64,000 nucleotides of DNA from Begonia masoniana (taxonomy: Eukaryota; Streptophyta; Magnoliopsida; Cucurbitales; Begoniaceae): positions 30,789,574 through 30,853,573 of the forward strand of contig CM039512.1 in assembly GCA_022432975.1 (NCBI GenBank), read 5' to 3'. The position numbers and the translations under genes were made by a program. The notes below the pieces were generated by a model. The model did no database searches. It saw nothing but the letters and a program-made list of their open reading frames with translations, and was not told the DNA's origin. Of this stretch, positions 1 to 11,802 are shown one piece after another (positions within the stretch are counted from its first letter, which is position 1; each line of letters opens with the position of its first letter).

Positions 1-160
1 AAACCATCAAACTACTATCATTCGGCATCTGCCGATGACGTCATCCGGAAGACTAAACCATCGAACTACTATCATTCGGCATCTGCCGATGACGTCAGCC
101 GGAAGACTAAACCATCGAACTACTATCATTCGGCATCTGCCGATGACGTCATCCGGAAGA
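1..160. repeat. 54-bp tandem array, last three copies in the 3' LTR
   Basis: About three copies of the same 54-bp unit as the large array at 10641-11802, each containing the palindrome TGACGTCA. The array runs off the left edge, so total copy number in this LTR is unknown. Confidence 0.95.
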
Positions 161-1609
161 CAAAAGAGCATTAACAGGGGTCATAAATCGCCTTCCAGCC
201 CTGCACTGTCATTTTGAGCATCCCCCAGCAACCAGCCTTAAGCGTCCTTTTGAACATAGTATCCTCACCTGAACTTCTTCACCTACACCATAAGGTTCAA
301 CTATAAGCCTAATGCTTAGTAAGGAATGCATGCTGACAGATATACATGAGTGCACAAATTAAAGAACACAAGTTCATAAACCTTTCTTCAGTTCATGTTC
401 ATTTTCATTATTTACATGGCATGTATTAAGGCAGGAAAACGAGCGGTAGGAAGGCAGGGGTACATAGTCATTTGCCCTATCGCGGCAATCAAAATACATC
501 ACTCGGCCTCCCCAGTGGGAGAATTCGCGAGCCGTACATACTCGGCCTCCGCCAGTGGGAGAATCGCGAGCCATACATACCATTAACTCGGCCTCCCCCA
601 GTGGGAGATTTCGCGAGTCATACATGTCATAGTCTTTTCCCCCGTTCTGCACTTACTCATGGTTACATTTGCTTTTCATGTTCTCAACTTAGTCATAACG
701 TGGACACAGTGCATAGACATAAAGTTCATAGAGAGAAGTCATATCATAAGGACAAGCAAAAACATCCCGTAACTTAACATCTTCTTACACCAATTCTTCA
801 TATCATAGTAATAACTAATCATAATCAACAGACTAACATCTCAATGATTTCCTAATACCCTTGCGGTGTAGGGCCCTAGTGGCCGGAAACCTTAATACAT
901 TCACTTACCTGGATTCCTTAGCAATCCGAGCTCCTTCCCTTTAAACTTCTTCACCTAAAACATGTACATCACAGTAGTTAAAACAAAGGTCCTAATAGTT
1001 CTAATCATAAATCGTCCTAGGACTCTAATAGCTAAAGTCATTCCTAAATACTCTGTTTGATACACCGTGTTGCCAGAAATCCAAAAATAGGCAGGCAGGT
1101 TCTACCATCGATTGAAACTGAGTTGATTACTCTAAATGATCAGAATCGATTCGGGAAGGACGTTACCTCACTCAGTTTACACAATGTTCTAATATCACAA
1201 GACCATTGATAAAGACCGAAACTCAAACGCCGAGCTGAGAACAGGGTAACAAACTAATAGATAGCCACAATGTCAATGTATACCTCGGATACGGATTCGT
1301 AGAGGAAAGGCAAGCTGAAACCAGCCGTCGGTAAAGGAAAGTTCTGGTAGCCGAGAGCAAGAACTTGGGAGAGAAGAAATCGCCGAGAGGGAATGTCGGC
1401 TACAGTGGTAATAAATGAGGTTTAAGGTTTCCATTTCCTATTTATACTCAATCCATCAATTTTAATTACAAATCTGCCACCCAACCTAGTTTTACTCAAC
1501 TTGTAATAAATTTTGTCTTAACATTAAATTTAAATCATAAAGGTTAAATAAAAGGGGGTGACAATGAAAATGGTCAGAAAATCACCTGGCCGAAATGTCG
1601 GGTGTTACA
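1..1609 (-). mobile_element. 3' LTR of element A, clipped by the window edge
   Basis: Matches 11.7-13.45 kb nearly base for base. It ends (plus strand) with GGTGTTACA at 1601-1609, the complement of the TGTAACACC LTR start. It begins inside the 54-bp array, so its other end lies to the left of the window. Compared with the 5' LTR it lacks about 200 bp corresponding to 11802-11995, joining the array directly to the following unique segment. The 781-1609 part aligns without gaps to 12626-13454. Confidence 0.93.
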
Positions 1610-1624
1610 TCCACCCCTCCTTAA
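1610..1624 (-). other. Polypurine tract of element A
   Basis: Immediately internal to the 3' LTR. On the minus strand it reads TTAAGGAGGGGTGGA and abuts the LTR start. This is the usual place and composition for the plus-strand DNA primer. Comparable tracts lie at 31859-31875 (E) and 41128-41144 (F). Confidence 0.85.
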
Positions 1625-1650
1625 ACAAAATTTTCGTCCTCGAAAATTGC

Positions 1651-2695
1651 TCAAGCAAATAACTCAGGATATTTGTCCAACATCTCCTGCTGTCTTTCCC
1701 ATGTGGCTTCTTCAATGCCGTGATTTGTCCATAAAACTTTCACCAATGGAATCTCTTTGTTTCTCAAAGTCTTGACCGCATATTCCAATATCTGTATCGG
1801 TTTCTCCTCATACTCCAGTGTCGGCTCTAAACCAATATCTGATGGCTGGATGACCTGCATCGGATCACGCATGCACTTCCTTAATATTGACACATGGAAG
1901 ACATTATGAACTTTATTCAATGATGGAGGCAGTTGCAGTCTGTAAGCTGTACTCCCGACTTTTGCCAAGACAGGGAAGGGTCCAATAAATCTCGGATTAA
2001 GTTTTCCTTTCTTGCCAAATCTTAAGACTCCCTTAAATGGTGACACCTTTAAGAATATCTCATCTCCTACTGCAAACTCGAGCTCCCTTCTCCTTTGATC
2101 TGCATAACACTTCTGCCGGCTTTGTGCAGTCATCATTCTTTTCCGAATAATGGCAATCTTATCTGACATTTGCTGCAGGATATCAGGTCCAAGAAGTTTT
2201 ACTTCACCAATCTCATCCCAATAAAGAGGTGACCTACATTTCCTACCGTACAGTGCTTCATATGGTTCCATACCAATGGTGGACTGATAACTGTTATTGT
2301 AGGAGAACTCAACTAGCGGTAAATGTCTACTCCAAGTTGTCTGAAAGTCAAGTACACATGCTCTCAACATATCTTCGAGTATTTGAATAGTCCTTTCTGA
2401 TTGGCCATCGGTCTGTGGGTGAAAAGCCGTGCTGAAAGATAACTTTGTACCTAATGTACCTTGCAAACTTTTCCAGAATCGAGAGGTAAACCTGGGGTCA
2501 CGGTCAGAAACAATGGATACCGGGATTCCATGCAACCTAATAATTTCCTGAACATAGAGATCAGCAAATTGGTCCATCGTATAGGTGGTCCTTACAGGTA
2601 AGAAATGGGCTGATTTCGTCATCCTATCCACCACAACCCAAATACAATCATGTCCTTTTGTCGTCTTAGGTAGTCCTACTACGAAATCCATAGCT
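1651..2695 (-). pseudogene. Element A integrase core and chromodomain (C-terminal part of pol)
   Basis: The 346-codon frame starts at the integrase catalytic core and runs to the end of the polyprotein. The DDE triad is visible: Asp2 (MDFVVGLP), Asp63 (VSDRDPRF) and Glu99 (TDGQSERT). After the core comes the GPF/Y-type beta-barrel region (RFIGPFPV). The last ~55 residues (PIQILEYAVKTLRNKEIPLV, then VLW and EEATWE) resemble the chromodomain of plant chromoviruses, which is thought to steer integration to heterochromatin. The N-terminal zinc domain of the same integrase lies at 6600-6800, on the other side of solo LTR B. The gene is therefore split by insertion exactly before the core, although this part has no stop. 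Confidence 0.93.
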
Positions 2696-3227
2696 ATGTG
2701 TGTAATATCCGGCTTGTACGGATTTTTGGATTTAATATATTATATTGATATATTATATTATTAGATGGCATTTTTGTAAATATGTCAAATAAGGTCCATT
2801 TCACAAAAAGAAAGCGTCATTATGACCCTAACGAATAATAAGAATTTTAAGGAAATTATGAGAATTTTCGGAGTTTAAACGTTATATTCCGAGTAATTAC
2901 GTCTTTCGTAAAGTAATTGACGTTTTAGTAAAAATAGTAAACGAGGTCCGAATTGCGAACAGACAAATTTGAATAAACCCTATCGGTGAATTGAACTTAT
3001 TGGTGAAGTATGGAAGTTTGGGGAAATCAAATCGATAGACGATTAATGAAACGAGAGACGAAACAAGTACTAAGGGCAAAAATGTAATTTATTAAATTAA
3101 ATTATAAATAACAAAAACTAAAACCTAAAAATCTAATATTCATCACATTTTCATTTCACCTCTGCCGCGCCAAACCAGAGAAGAAGAAGACCTCTGCCTG
3201 CGACGAAATCCGGCGATCCGACCTCCG

Positions 3228-3743
3228 TTTCTCCTCCGTTTCTCCTCCGTTTCTCCTCCGTTTCTCCTCCGTTTCTCCTCCGTTTCTCCTCCGTTTCTCC
3301 TCCGTTTCTCCTCCGTTTCTCCTCCGTTTCTCCTCCGTTTCTCCTCCGTTTCTCCTCCGTTTCTCCTCCGTTTCTCCTCCGTTTCTCCTCCGTTTCTCCT
3401 CCGTTTCTCCTCCGTTTCTCCTCCGTTTCTCCTCCGTTTCTCCTCCGTTTCTCCTCCGTTTCTCCTCCGTTTCTCCTCCGTTTCTCCTCCGTTTCTCCTC
3501 CGTTTCTCCTCCGTTTCTCCTCCGTTTCTCCTCCGTTTCTCCTCCGTTTCTCCTCCGTTTCTCCTCCGTTTCTCCTCCGTTTCTCCTCCGTTTCTCCTCC
3601 GTTTCTCCTCCGTTTCTCCTCCGTTTCTCCTCCGTTTCTCCTCCGTTTCTCCTCCGTTTCTCCTCCGTTTCTCCTCCGTTTCTCCTCCGTTTCTCCTCCG
3701 TTTCTCCTCCGTTTCTCCTCCGTTTCTCCTCCGTTTCTCCTCC
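3228..3743. repeat. 11-bp minisatellite, 47 copies of TTTCTCCTCCG
   Basis: Uninterrupted, essentially perfect copies of an 11-bp pyrimidine-only (except G) unit. It sits about 120 bp downstream of the likely TATA box of solo LTR B, within the predicted transcribed leader. The last copy lacks its G. Seeded by the sequence ACCTCCGTTTCTCC. Confidence 0.97.
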
Positions 3744-4187
3744 TTCGCGTTTTCTTCCTTCTCTCGCTACCCTAGGTATGTGTCTATAATCTTAGAGCCT
3801 TTATTTCAGTTTTACGATGTTTTAGAAAGTTAGGGTTTCGATTTAAATCCTTTAAAAATGCGAATTAGGGCTCGTAATTAATAGGTTAGCCTGATTAAGT
3901 ATATATCGAACGTTGGACGTTATTGGCCGAAGAAAAATCAATTTGTGAAAAGTTTAAAATTAGTAGATTTTCGGGTTTTTGGGAAAAAACTCGTAAATGG
4001 AGGATTTTGGATTATCGAGCATTGGTCGACGTTCTAAATGCTTTAATTAGCTAAGTTTGAGGAATTAGGAGAATTCTTTAGTTAAGGTTTGAAATTTGGA
4101 CGAGCTCGAATTGGTTTTTAACTATGAATGTTGTGTTTTGCCCAGACGAACGACGCTCGGGACGGAACTCAGTGTGCTACGGACGTC

Positions 4188-4195
4188 AGGTAAGT
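4188..4195 (+). promoter_or_regulatory. Splice-donor-like site AGGTAAGT in solo LTR B
   Basis: CAGGTAAGT lies about 1.49 kb from the LTR start (about 0.97 kb without the 11-bp array). It is followed 24 bases later by GGCCTACACC. The same pair of motifs occurs in sense orientation in nearly all the Tekay-type LTRs of the window. Function as a 5' splice site is inferred. Confidence 0.5.
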
Positions 4196-4627
4196 CTCCG
4201 CGACTTGTTTGGCCGATTGGCCTACACCATAGGATCTTTTGTTGTTCGAGGAAATTGGAGAATTGATTGTTTAAATGCTTTGGTTGGGTAGTTAGGATTG
4301 GTTCTTTTGTAGGTTATGCCTGAGTGTCTTGATGGTACATATGATAATTGATATGTTATGTTTATATCTGTTCATGCATCATAGTTTTAAAAACGTCATG
4401 AAAATGAATTTGAGCATAGTTTTCATGAAAAAGAAATGCACGTAAAGGCAAGTAAAGTATCATGTAAACAACCCTCTGTATGTGGTTATCGGGGTGAGGT
4501 TCAGACCCGGCGTTCTGTGGTGAGCGGGTTTTCCTCCCTTCAGATGGTGTGGGCTGTCTAACCGCTTGACGGGCCCTAACCATCTGCCGAGTGAATAGAC
4601 TTCGGTAACCAAAAGAATGTCACGGTG

Positions 4628-5638
4628 AGAATGAATGAATGAATGAATGAATGAATGAATGAATGAATGAATGAATGAATGAATGAATGAATGAATGAAT
4701 GAATGAATGAATGAATGAATGAATGAATGAATGAATGAATGAATGAATGAATGAATGAATGAATGAATGAATGAATGAATGAATGAATGAATGAATGAAT
4801 GAATGAATGAATGAATGAATGAATGAATGAATGAATGAATGAATGAATGAATGAATGAATGAATGAATGAATGAATGAATGAATGAATGAATGAATGAAT
4901 GAATGAATGAATGAATGAATGAATGAATGAATGAATGAATGAATGAATGAATGAATGAATGAATGAATGAATGAATGAATGAATGAATGAATGAATGAAT
5001 GAATGAATGAATGAATGAATGAATGAATGAATGAATGAATGAATGAATGAATGAATGAATGAATGAATGAATGAATGAATGAATGAATGAATGAATGAAT
5101 GAATGAATGAATGAATGAATGAATGAATGAATGAATGAATGAATGAATGAATGAATGAATGAATGAATGAATGAATGAATGAATGAATGAATGAATGAAT
5201 GAATGAATGAATGAATGAATGAATGAATGAATGAATGAATGAATGAATGAATGAATGAATGAATGAATGAATGAATGAATGAATGAATGAATGAATGAAT
5301 GAATGAATGAATGAATGAATGAATGAATGAATGAATGAATGAATGAATGAATGAATGAATGAATGAATGAATGAATGAATGAATGAATGAATGAATGAAT
5401 GAATGAATGAATGAATGAATGAATGAATGAATGAATGAATGAATGAATGAATGAATGAATGAATGAATGAATGAATGAATGAATGAATGAATGAATGAAT
5501 GAATGAATGAATGAATGAATGAATGAATGAATGAATGAATGAATGAATGAATGAATGAATGAATGAATGAATGAATGAATGAATGAATGAATGAATGAAT
5601 GAATGAATGAATGAATGAATGAATGAATGAATGAATGA
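4628..5638. repeat. Perfect (GAAT)n microsatellite, about 252 units
   Basis: One kilobase of uninterrupted GAAT tetranucleotide inside solo LTR B, with no variant unit seen. All three forward frames read ATG AAT GAA TGA, so it codes for nothing. A pure array this long is either a very recent expansion or an assembly product. Confidence 0.98.
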
Positions 5639-6149
5639 CGCTGAGCAGTCGAGGCGCGTATGACCCGAGGGGAAGTTGTGTATGTATTTTGGGGGTTTAA
5701 TGGTTAATATGAATGTATGAGAACATATATAGAATATTTAGGTTGTTTGGATCTGGATAGGGATTAGATAACGTTTGATAATTGTATGTAAACGTTTCGG
5801 TTTTAAACTGTTTAATGAATGTTATGGAAATGTTTTGATTGGTTGTAGGTTGATACGGTTAAGCTCGATGTTTAGATACATCCACGCAGTTGGACTCCGC
5901 AAAGTCTGACCCGAGTCGATTGAGTTTAGGATACAGTTAAATTGGATTTAAGTAGATTTTAGTGGTGAGTTATGGTGACTGTTGGTTGTTGGTTTAATGA
6001 ACGTTGGTTGTTGGTTTAATGAATGAAGAGGTTTGTTGCTCTCTGGAAATCAGATTCCAGAGAGCAAATTTGATGAATTAAGTCGAGGAGTAAAAAGTGA
6101 AGTGTTAAAGTTTTGAAGTCTGAAAGAGAAGGAATCGCTGCATGCTTGC

Positions 6150-6317
6150 AGCGATCGATCTCTGCTGCTGAGCAGAGATCGATCGCTGCTATAGTTGGTA
6201 GCGATCGGATTGCTGCCATAGCTAGCAGCGATCGATCTCTGCTCTGCAGCAGAGATCGATCGCCCCTGCTATAATGCATGGCAGCGATCGATCTCTGCTG
6301 CAGAGCAGAGATCGGTC
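6150..6317. repeat. Three GATCGATC hairpins near the 3' end of solo LTR B
   Basis: Each is an inverted repeat of AGCGATCGATCTCTGCT. The first (6150-6187) has a perfect 17-bp stem and a 4-base loop. The others lie at about 6227-6262 and 6282-6317, the last with one changed base. Linkers contain further partial copies (GCTAGCAGCGATC). Confidence 0.88.
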
Positions 6318-6599
6318 GCCGCCTCCATTTTGAGGGCAGAGTTCCGATTCTGCCCTCCCACTTCCTTAAATTGTTTTAAAGTTTTCTTTTAAATGTTTTT
6401 AAGTTTTAATTATTTATTAAAGGTTTGTTTTAAATGCTTTGAGGTTCAGTTTTAAATTCTGATTTCAGTTTTGATTTCAACTACCGTTTAATTTCCGCGT
6501 AAGGTTTTAATTAAAGTAGAGGAAAGAAATAAGTACAAAAATGAAAATGAAAAATTTATTACGAAAATATGGGTACGGATTTAGGGGTGTGACAATGTG

Positions 6600-8027
6600 T
6601 TCCCACTTCCATTCGGGAATAGGCAAAGGCTGAAGAGTACCTCCTGGACGTTGGTGCTCGACTTTGACTTGTTGGCATACTAAACAGGACTCTACATACT
6701 TAGCAACATCCCTTTTTAGGTTAGGCCTCCAGTACAGTAACTTCAGGTCTCGGTACATCTTGGTGCAGCCAGGATGTACAGAAAAGGAAGAGGAGTGCGT
6801 CTCAGCCAAGATCAACTTCCGCAATTCCACATCATTAGGAATGCACCACCGATTCCTAAACCTTAGGATTCCATCCTTGGAGAGACTGAACTCGGAGGTG
6901 GTGTCTTTCAACTTATTCATCATGCTGATATTTTCCTCTGAATCCCTCTGTTGCGCATCCTTGATCTTTTCCAAAATTGTTGGTTGAATGGTTAACTCAG
7001 CGAGCAGGATTGATAACTCTGGAACTATCTCCAAGTCAAACATCTGAACTTCTGTTCTCAAAGGTATAGACATGGTTGAAACCACGGGCTGCATTGTTGT
7101 TGACATCCTACTCAATGCATCATCTACAGAGTTAGCCTTCCCCGGGTGATACTTGATCTCAAAATCGTAGTCCTTGACAAATTCCAACCAACGTCTCTGT
7201 CTCATGTTCAACTCCTTCTGTGTGAAGAGGTACTTTAGGCTTTTATGGTCAGAAAACACCTCACATTGCTGTCCATATAAATAGTGTCTCCAAATCTTCA
7301 AAGCAAAAACGACAGCAGCTAATTCTAGATCATGGGTGGGGTAATTTTGCTCGTAATTCTTTAGCTGTCTAGAAGCATACGCTATAACTTTACCCTCTTG
7401 CATCAGGACACAACCTAAACCAACTTTAGACGCATCGCAGTAAACACTAAATTTTCCTTCTTCGGTTGGGAGGGTCAAAACAGGGGCTGTCGTTAACTTC
7501 AGTTTCAATACCCGAAAGCTATCTTCACAGGCTTCGGTCCAAGAATACTTAATGTCCTTCTTCGTCAAACTCGTCAGGGGTTTAGCTATCATAGAAAATC
7601 CCTTGATGAATTTTCTGTAATAGCCTGCCAATCCAAGGAAGCTGCGGACTTCACTGGCATTCTTTGGTTGTGGCCAATCCTTTACGGCCTGAATTTTGGT
7701 CGGGTCCACTGATATTCCATTAGCAGAAACTATATGGCCAAGGAAATTAACTTTGTCCAACCAAAATTCACACTTAGACAATTTAGCATAAAGCTGGTGC
7801 TCCTTCAATGTTGTCAAAACTACTCTTAAATGTTCTACATGGTCAGCTTCAGTCCGCGAGTATATCAGGATATCATCTATAAACACAATTACAAATTTGT
7901 CCAAGTACTCCCGAAATACTCGATTCATTAAGTCCATAAAGGCTGCAGGGGCATTTGTCAATCCAAACGACATGACCAAGAATTCATAATGTCCATAGCG
8001 GGTTCTGAAGGCTGTCTTTGGTATATC
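6600..8027 (-). pseudogene. Element A pol: RT C-terminal half, RNase H, integrase zinc domain
   Basis: Open on the minus strand from the stop at 8028-8030 to the insertion of solo LTR B. Counting from the Met at 7979, the RT active site FIDD is at residues 34-37. The RNase H domain starts near residue 175 with [11 protein letters not shown] (Asp182). The integrase HHCC zinc domain ([10 protein letters not shown] then CLVCQQ) lies near residues 395-440. Past residue 460 the frame reads about 30 residues into the inserted LTR and is not retroelement protein. The integrase core continues at 2695. Intact in sequence but separated from gag-PR by a TGA and from the integrase core by 3.9 kb. Confidence 0.93.
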
Positions 8028-9197
8028 TCATTCCTTAACCTTCAGTTGGTAGTAACCCGAACGTAAATCTATCTTTGAAAATACCTTAGCTCCTTGCAAT
8101 TGGTCAAACAAATCATCAATCCTAGGTAAGGGGTACCTATTCTTGATTGTCAACTTATTTAGTTCCCTATAGTCTATGCACATTCTAAGGGAACCATCTT
8201 TCTTCCTTACAAATAAGACTGGTGCACCCCAAGGAGAACTGCTGGGGCGAATAAATCCCTTGTCAACCAATTCCTGCAGTTGGACCTTCAATTCTTTCAA
8301 CTCAACAGGTGCCATACGGTAAGGATTCTTAGATACAGGTGATGCCTCAGGGTATGTATCAATTACAAATTCTATTTCTCTATCAGGTGGTATACCCGGT
8401 AAATCATCTAAGAATGCCTCGGGAAACTCTCGGACTATAGGAATATCTTGTAGCTCAATTTTATTCTTCACCCGATCATCTATTACACTAGCCAGGTAGC
8501 TCTCACAACCACTTCTCAGCATTCGGTAAATTTCTAGTGAGGATATAATTGGTATCTTACTTATTTTAGGAATAGCTTGGAAGGAATAATGATTACCATT
8601 TGGGGGTCTAAAATCAACTATTCCAGATCTACAACTTATTGTGGCATGATGCTTAAATAACCAATACATCCCTAATATCACTTCATACCCTTTTATGTCA
8701 ATAACAATTAGTTCCGCATAGAGATTCCTATCCCCTAGGGACACAACGTCACCCATAACAATCTGTTCTGAATTTAGGGACTTCCCTGATGGTAACATAA
8801 CACTATATGACATTTCAGCTGGTAAAGATCCTATGTTATGATTGTATACAAACAAGGTTGATATAAACGAGTGTGTGACCCCTGTATCTATAAGTGTATA
8901 AGCAGCAAAACCACAGATCATGATGGTACCTGATATGACTGTATGCTGAACAGCTTCCTCATCTTCCAACATAGCGTAAACTCTGGGTATTACTCTTGCA
9001 CGGTTCGGGTCTGGCGGCATGGGGCAGTCTCTGACTAAGTGTCCTGTCTTATCACACCTGAAACAGCGGCCAGAAAGCAACTTGCACTCACCAGGGTGGT
9101 TTTTCTGACATGTAGGGTATAGAGGTGCCAGAGGTCTCTTTCCTTTTCCCTGGTCACCATTCTGGTTGAGGGGCCTCTTTATTCCCTGCTGTTGTTG
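8028..9197 (-). pseudogene. Element A gag knuckle, protease and RT N-terminal half
   Basis: One open stretch between two stops (TAG at 9198-9200, TGA at 8028-8030). From the Met at 9080 there is a canonical CX2CX4HX4C knuckle at residues 6-19 ([14 protein letters not shown]) and an aspartic protease motif [10 protein letters not shown] with DTG at 65-67. Then come the PR-RT linker with [14 protein letters not shown] and RT motifs [17 protein letters not shown] and [12 protein letters not shown]. The frame continues past the TGA into the RT half at 8027. The upstream TAG replaces what looks like a CAG glutamine codon, a C-to-T change. Confidence 0.92.
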
Positions 9198-9971
9198 CTA
9201 TGGTCCCCCGTTCTGTCGCGGCTGCCATCCTTTGTTCTGACGTGGTGGCGGCTGAATGTCCTTCATGAGTTTCTTTGGCTGTTCGCGCTGTGCATATGCT
9301 GTCATTTCTGCCTCTTCCAGCTCCAAGGCCTTAGCCGTCACTTCACCATAAGGTACATTATGTATCCCAGCAGTCTTCACTTTCATGTACAGACTTGGCT
9401 TCAGTCCTTGAACAAATTGGTAAATCTTGTCTTCCTCATCCTCAATCATACGGGGAGCAAACCGTGATAAGGCATCAAATTCGCATATGTAATCCGTCAC
9501 AGAGCCAGTTTGTCGTAGATTCATGAACTCCTTCTTCTTGTTGGCCTGAACAGTCCTATTAAAGTACTTGTCAAAAAAGGCAGTCTTGAACATCCCCCAG
9601 GTCATAGTTTCGGCATTAGCGGTGTTCTGGATCGAGTCCCACCAATGCCTTGCACTTAACTCCAAATGAAAGACAGCATAGGTGACCTTATCCCCTTCGT
9701 CAACCTTTGCATACTTAAACATGTCTTCTATCTTTGGAATCCACTCCTCAGCATGAATAGGATCTGAAACATACCCATTAAACACCGGGGGTCGAAGCCG
9801 GTGAAAGCGTTCACCCCCATTATCATGAGTTGCGTTAGTACTGGAGTTGCCTTGTTCTTCTCTAGCTGTCATCAGTCGTTCTATCTGGTGGGATTGGCGC
9901 ATGACTAACTCGGTCAACTGAGCAATAGCATTGCTATCCTCATTGGTCTCCCTCTGTTGACCTCTAACCAT
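9198..9971 (-). pseudogene. Element A gag, capsid-like N-terminal part
   Basis: Gag reading frame from the ATG at 9971-9969 (MVRGQQRET) to a TAG at 9198-9200. A longer frame opens at 10025, but the start at 9971 matches the gag starts of elements E and F in position relative to the leader. The retrotransposon gag region is recognised by RLRPPVFNG, AEEWI, ARHWWDSI, FNRTVQ and LRQTGSVTDYICEFDALSRF. The protein would form the virus-like particle shell. Truncated by a single stop before the nucleic-acid-binding knuckle. Confidence 0.9.
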
Positions 9972-9981
9972 CTCGGGATTC

Positions 9982-10045
9982 CTAGACAAATCATTACAGC
10001 CATAACTTAACTTAATGACATACATGAAATCATAAATACTTACAG
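9982..10045 (-). other. Intron-like segment in the element A leader
   Basis: On the minus strand a donor-like CTGTAAGT (plus 10038-10045) is followed about 60 bases later by an acceptor-like TTGTCTAG/G ending at 9982, 10 bases before the gag ATG. Elements E (36369-36430) and F (47685-47751) have the same arrangement with diverged sequence. At about 60 bp it is near the lower limit for a plant intron. The acceptor may instead pair with the LTR donor at 12748-12755. Confidence 0.4.
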
Positions 10046-10118
10046 TTGCTGAGGTGTGCTCATGTGACAGTCAGTGCTGGAAGGCAGTCTACAGAATCGG
10101 TTTTAGAACCTGGTTTTG

Positions 10119-10130
10119 CTCTGATACCAT
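10119..10130 (-). other. Primer-binding site of element A (tRNA-iMet)
   Basis: On the minus strand it reads TGGTATCAGAGC, the complement of the 3' end of plant initiator methionine tRNA. Three bases separate it from the 5' LTR. It fixes the element's orientation. Confidence 0.95.
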
Positions 10131-10640
10131 AATTGTAACGACCCCGGCCAGGAGCCGTCACGTGTTCATAATCTTTCATTAATCGTTCGCTTGACTTTTA
10201 CTATTATTACATCTTTTCTATTTCTCGACAGACATTCACATTTCCATAATATATATTTTTTTATTTAAACTGGAAACAGAGACGTAGAACCATCAAGGAA
10301 GACGAATCCTCTCGTGCTCGATTTCCTACACCTCGTCGGCTCAAACTCTCACAGAGTCGAGCGACTAGGCTTGGTCATCGGTTTCTTGACAAATTCGGGC
10401 AAGGAAGGAATGCCCTCAACTCTCTTAACATGATTCTACACGGGTTTGCATGGGTTGCATGTGTTGACAATCCACAGAAATTTCATCGTCCGGTCATCGC
10501 GTGTATTGCGCGTGACTCGCTTAACACCGTCTAAAAGGAGACATCTTCCGGTGGGCACGTGGGCCTCGCGTGCTCAATTAAAACATCATCCGATGACATC
10601 CACCGATCGCTAAACGACAAAACACATTCTACATCTACCG

Positions 10641-11802
10641 GTGACGTCATCCGGAAGACTAAACCATCGAACTACTATCATTCGGCATCTGCCGATGACG
10701 TCAGCCGGAAGACTAAACCATCAAACTACTATCATTCGGCATCTGCCGATGACGTCAGCCGGAAGACTAAACCATCAAACTACTATCATTCGGCATCTGC
10801 CGATGACGTCATCCGGAAGACTAAACCATCGAACTACTATCATTCAGCATCTGCCGATGACGTCAGCCGGAAGACTAAACCATCAAACTACTATCATTCG
10901 CATCTGCCGATGACGTCAGCCGGAAGACTAAACCATCAAACTACTATCATTCGCATCTGCCGATGACGTCATCCGGAAGACTAAACCATCAAACTACTAT
11001 CATTCGCATCTGCCGATGACGTCATCCGGAAGACTAAACCATCAAACTACTATCATTCGCATCTGCCGATGACGTCATCCGGAAGACTAAACCATCGAAC
11101 TACTATCATTCGGCATCTGCCGATGACGTCATCCGGAAGACTAAACCATCAAACTACTATCATTCGCATCTGCCGATGACGTCAGCCGGAAGACTAAACC
11201 ATCGAACTACTATCATTCGCATCTGCCGATGACGTCATCCGGAAGACTAAACCATCAACTACTATCATTCGGCATCTGCCGATGACGTCATCCGGAAGAC
11301 TAAACCATCGAACTACTATCATTCGGCATCTGCCGATGACGTCATCCGGAAGACTAAACCATCGAACTACTATCATTCGGCATCTGCCGATGACGTCATC
11401 CGGAAGACTAAACCATCGAACTACTATCATTCGCATCTGCCGATGACGTCATCCGGAAGACTAAACCATCAAACTACTATCATTCGCATCTGCCGATGAC
11501 GTCAGCCGGAAGACTAAACCATCGAACTACTATCATTCGCATCTGCCGATGACGTCATCCGGAAGACTAAACCATCAAACTACTATCATTCGCATCTGCC
11601 GATGACGTCATCCGGAAGACTAAACCATCAAACTACTATCATTCGCATCTGCCGATGACGTCATCCGGAAGACTAAACCATCGAACTACTATCATTCGGC
11701 ATCTGCCGATGACGTCATCCGGAAGACTAAACCATCGAACTACTATCATTCGGCATCTGCCGATGACGTCAGCCGGAAGACTAAACCATCGAACTACTAT
11801 CA
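10641..11802. repeat. 54-bp tandem array with TGACGTCA palindrome, about 22 copies
   Basis: Units of 53-54 bp: CATCTGCCGATGACGTCA, then CCGGAAGACTAAACC, then an ACTACTATCATTCGG end. They vary by a missing G, A/G at one site and ATCC versus AGCC after the palindrome. Every copy keeps TGACGTCA, the symmetric core recognised by plant bZIP (TGA/CRE-type) factors. The array lies downstream of the predicted TSS, in the transcribed part of the LTR. It has no unique spacers. Confidence 0.97.

Larger units (their letters stand above)
2696..6599 (+). mobile_element. Solo LTR B (2701-6594) with target duplication ATGTG
   Basis: A 3894-bp insertion starting TGTAATATCC and ending GGGTGTGACA, flanked by ATGTG at 2696-2700 and 6595-6599. 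Removing the insert plus one ATGTG rejoins the integrase frame of element A exactly. No primer-binding site, polypurine tract or coding domain lies inside, so this is a solo LTR left by LTR-LTR recombination. Plus-strand sense is inferred from ATTATAAATA at about 3100, the pyrimidine-rich leader after it, and CAGGTAAGT at about 4187. It carries three separate repeat blocks, which make up much of its length. Confidence 0.93.

Noticed and set aside
6507..6600. C-terminal tail of the long pol frame reading [13 protein letters not shown]
   Set aside because: It is read-through into solo LTR B, not part of the retroelement protein.
10559..11436. Repetitive open frames on both strands in the 54-bp array
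   Set aside because: A 54-bp period keeps any frame open over many units; no start context, family or codon signal. They are by-products of the repeat.
10641..11802. Regular repeats that might suggest a CRISPR array
   Set aside because: Units are contiguous 54-bp tandem copies without unique spacers, inside a plant LTR.
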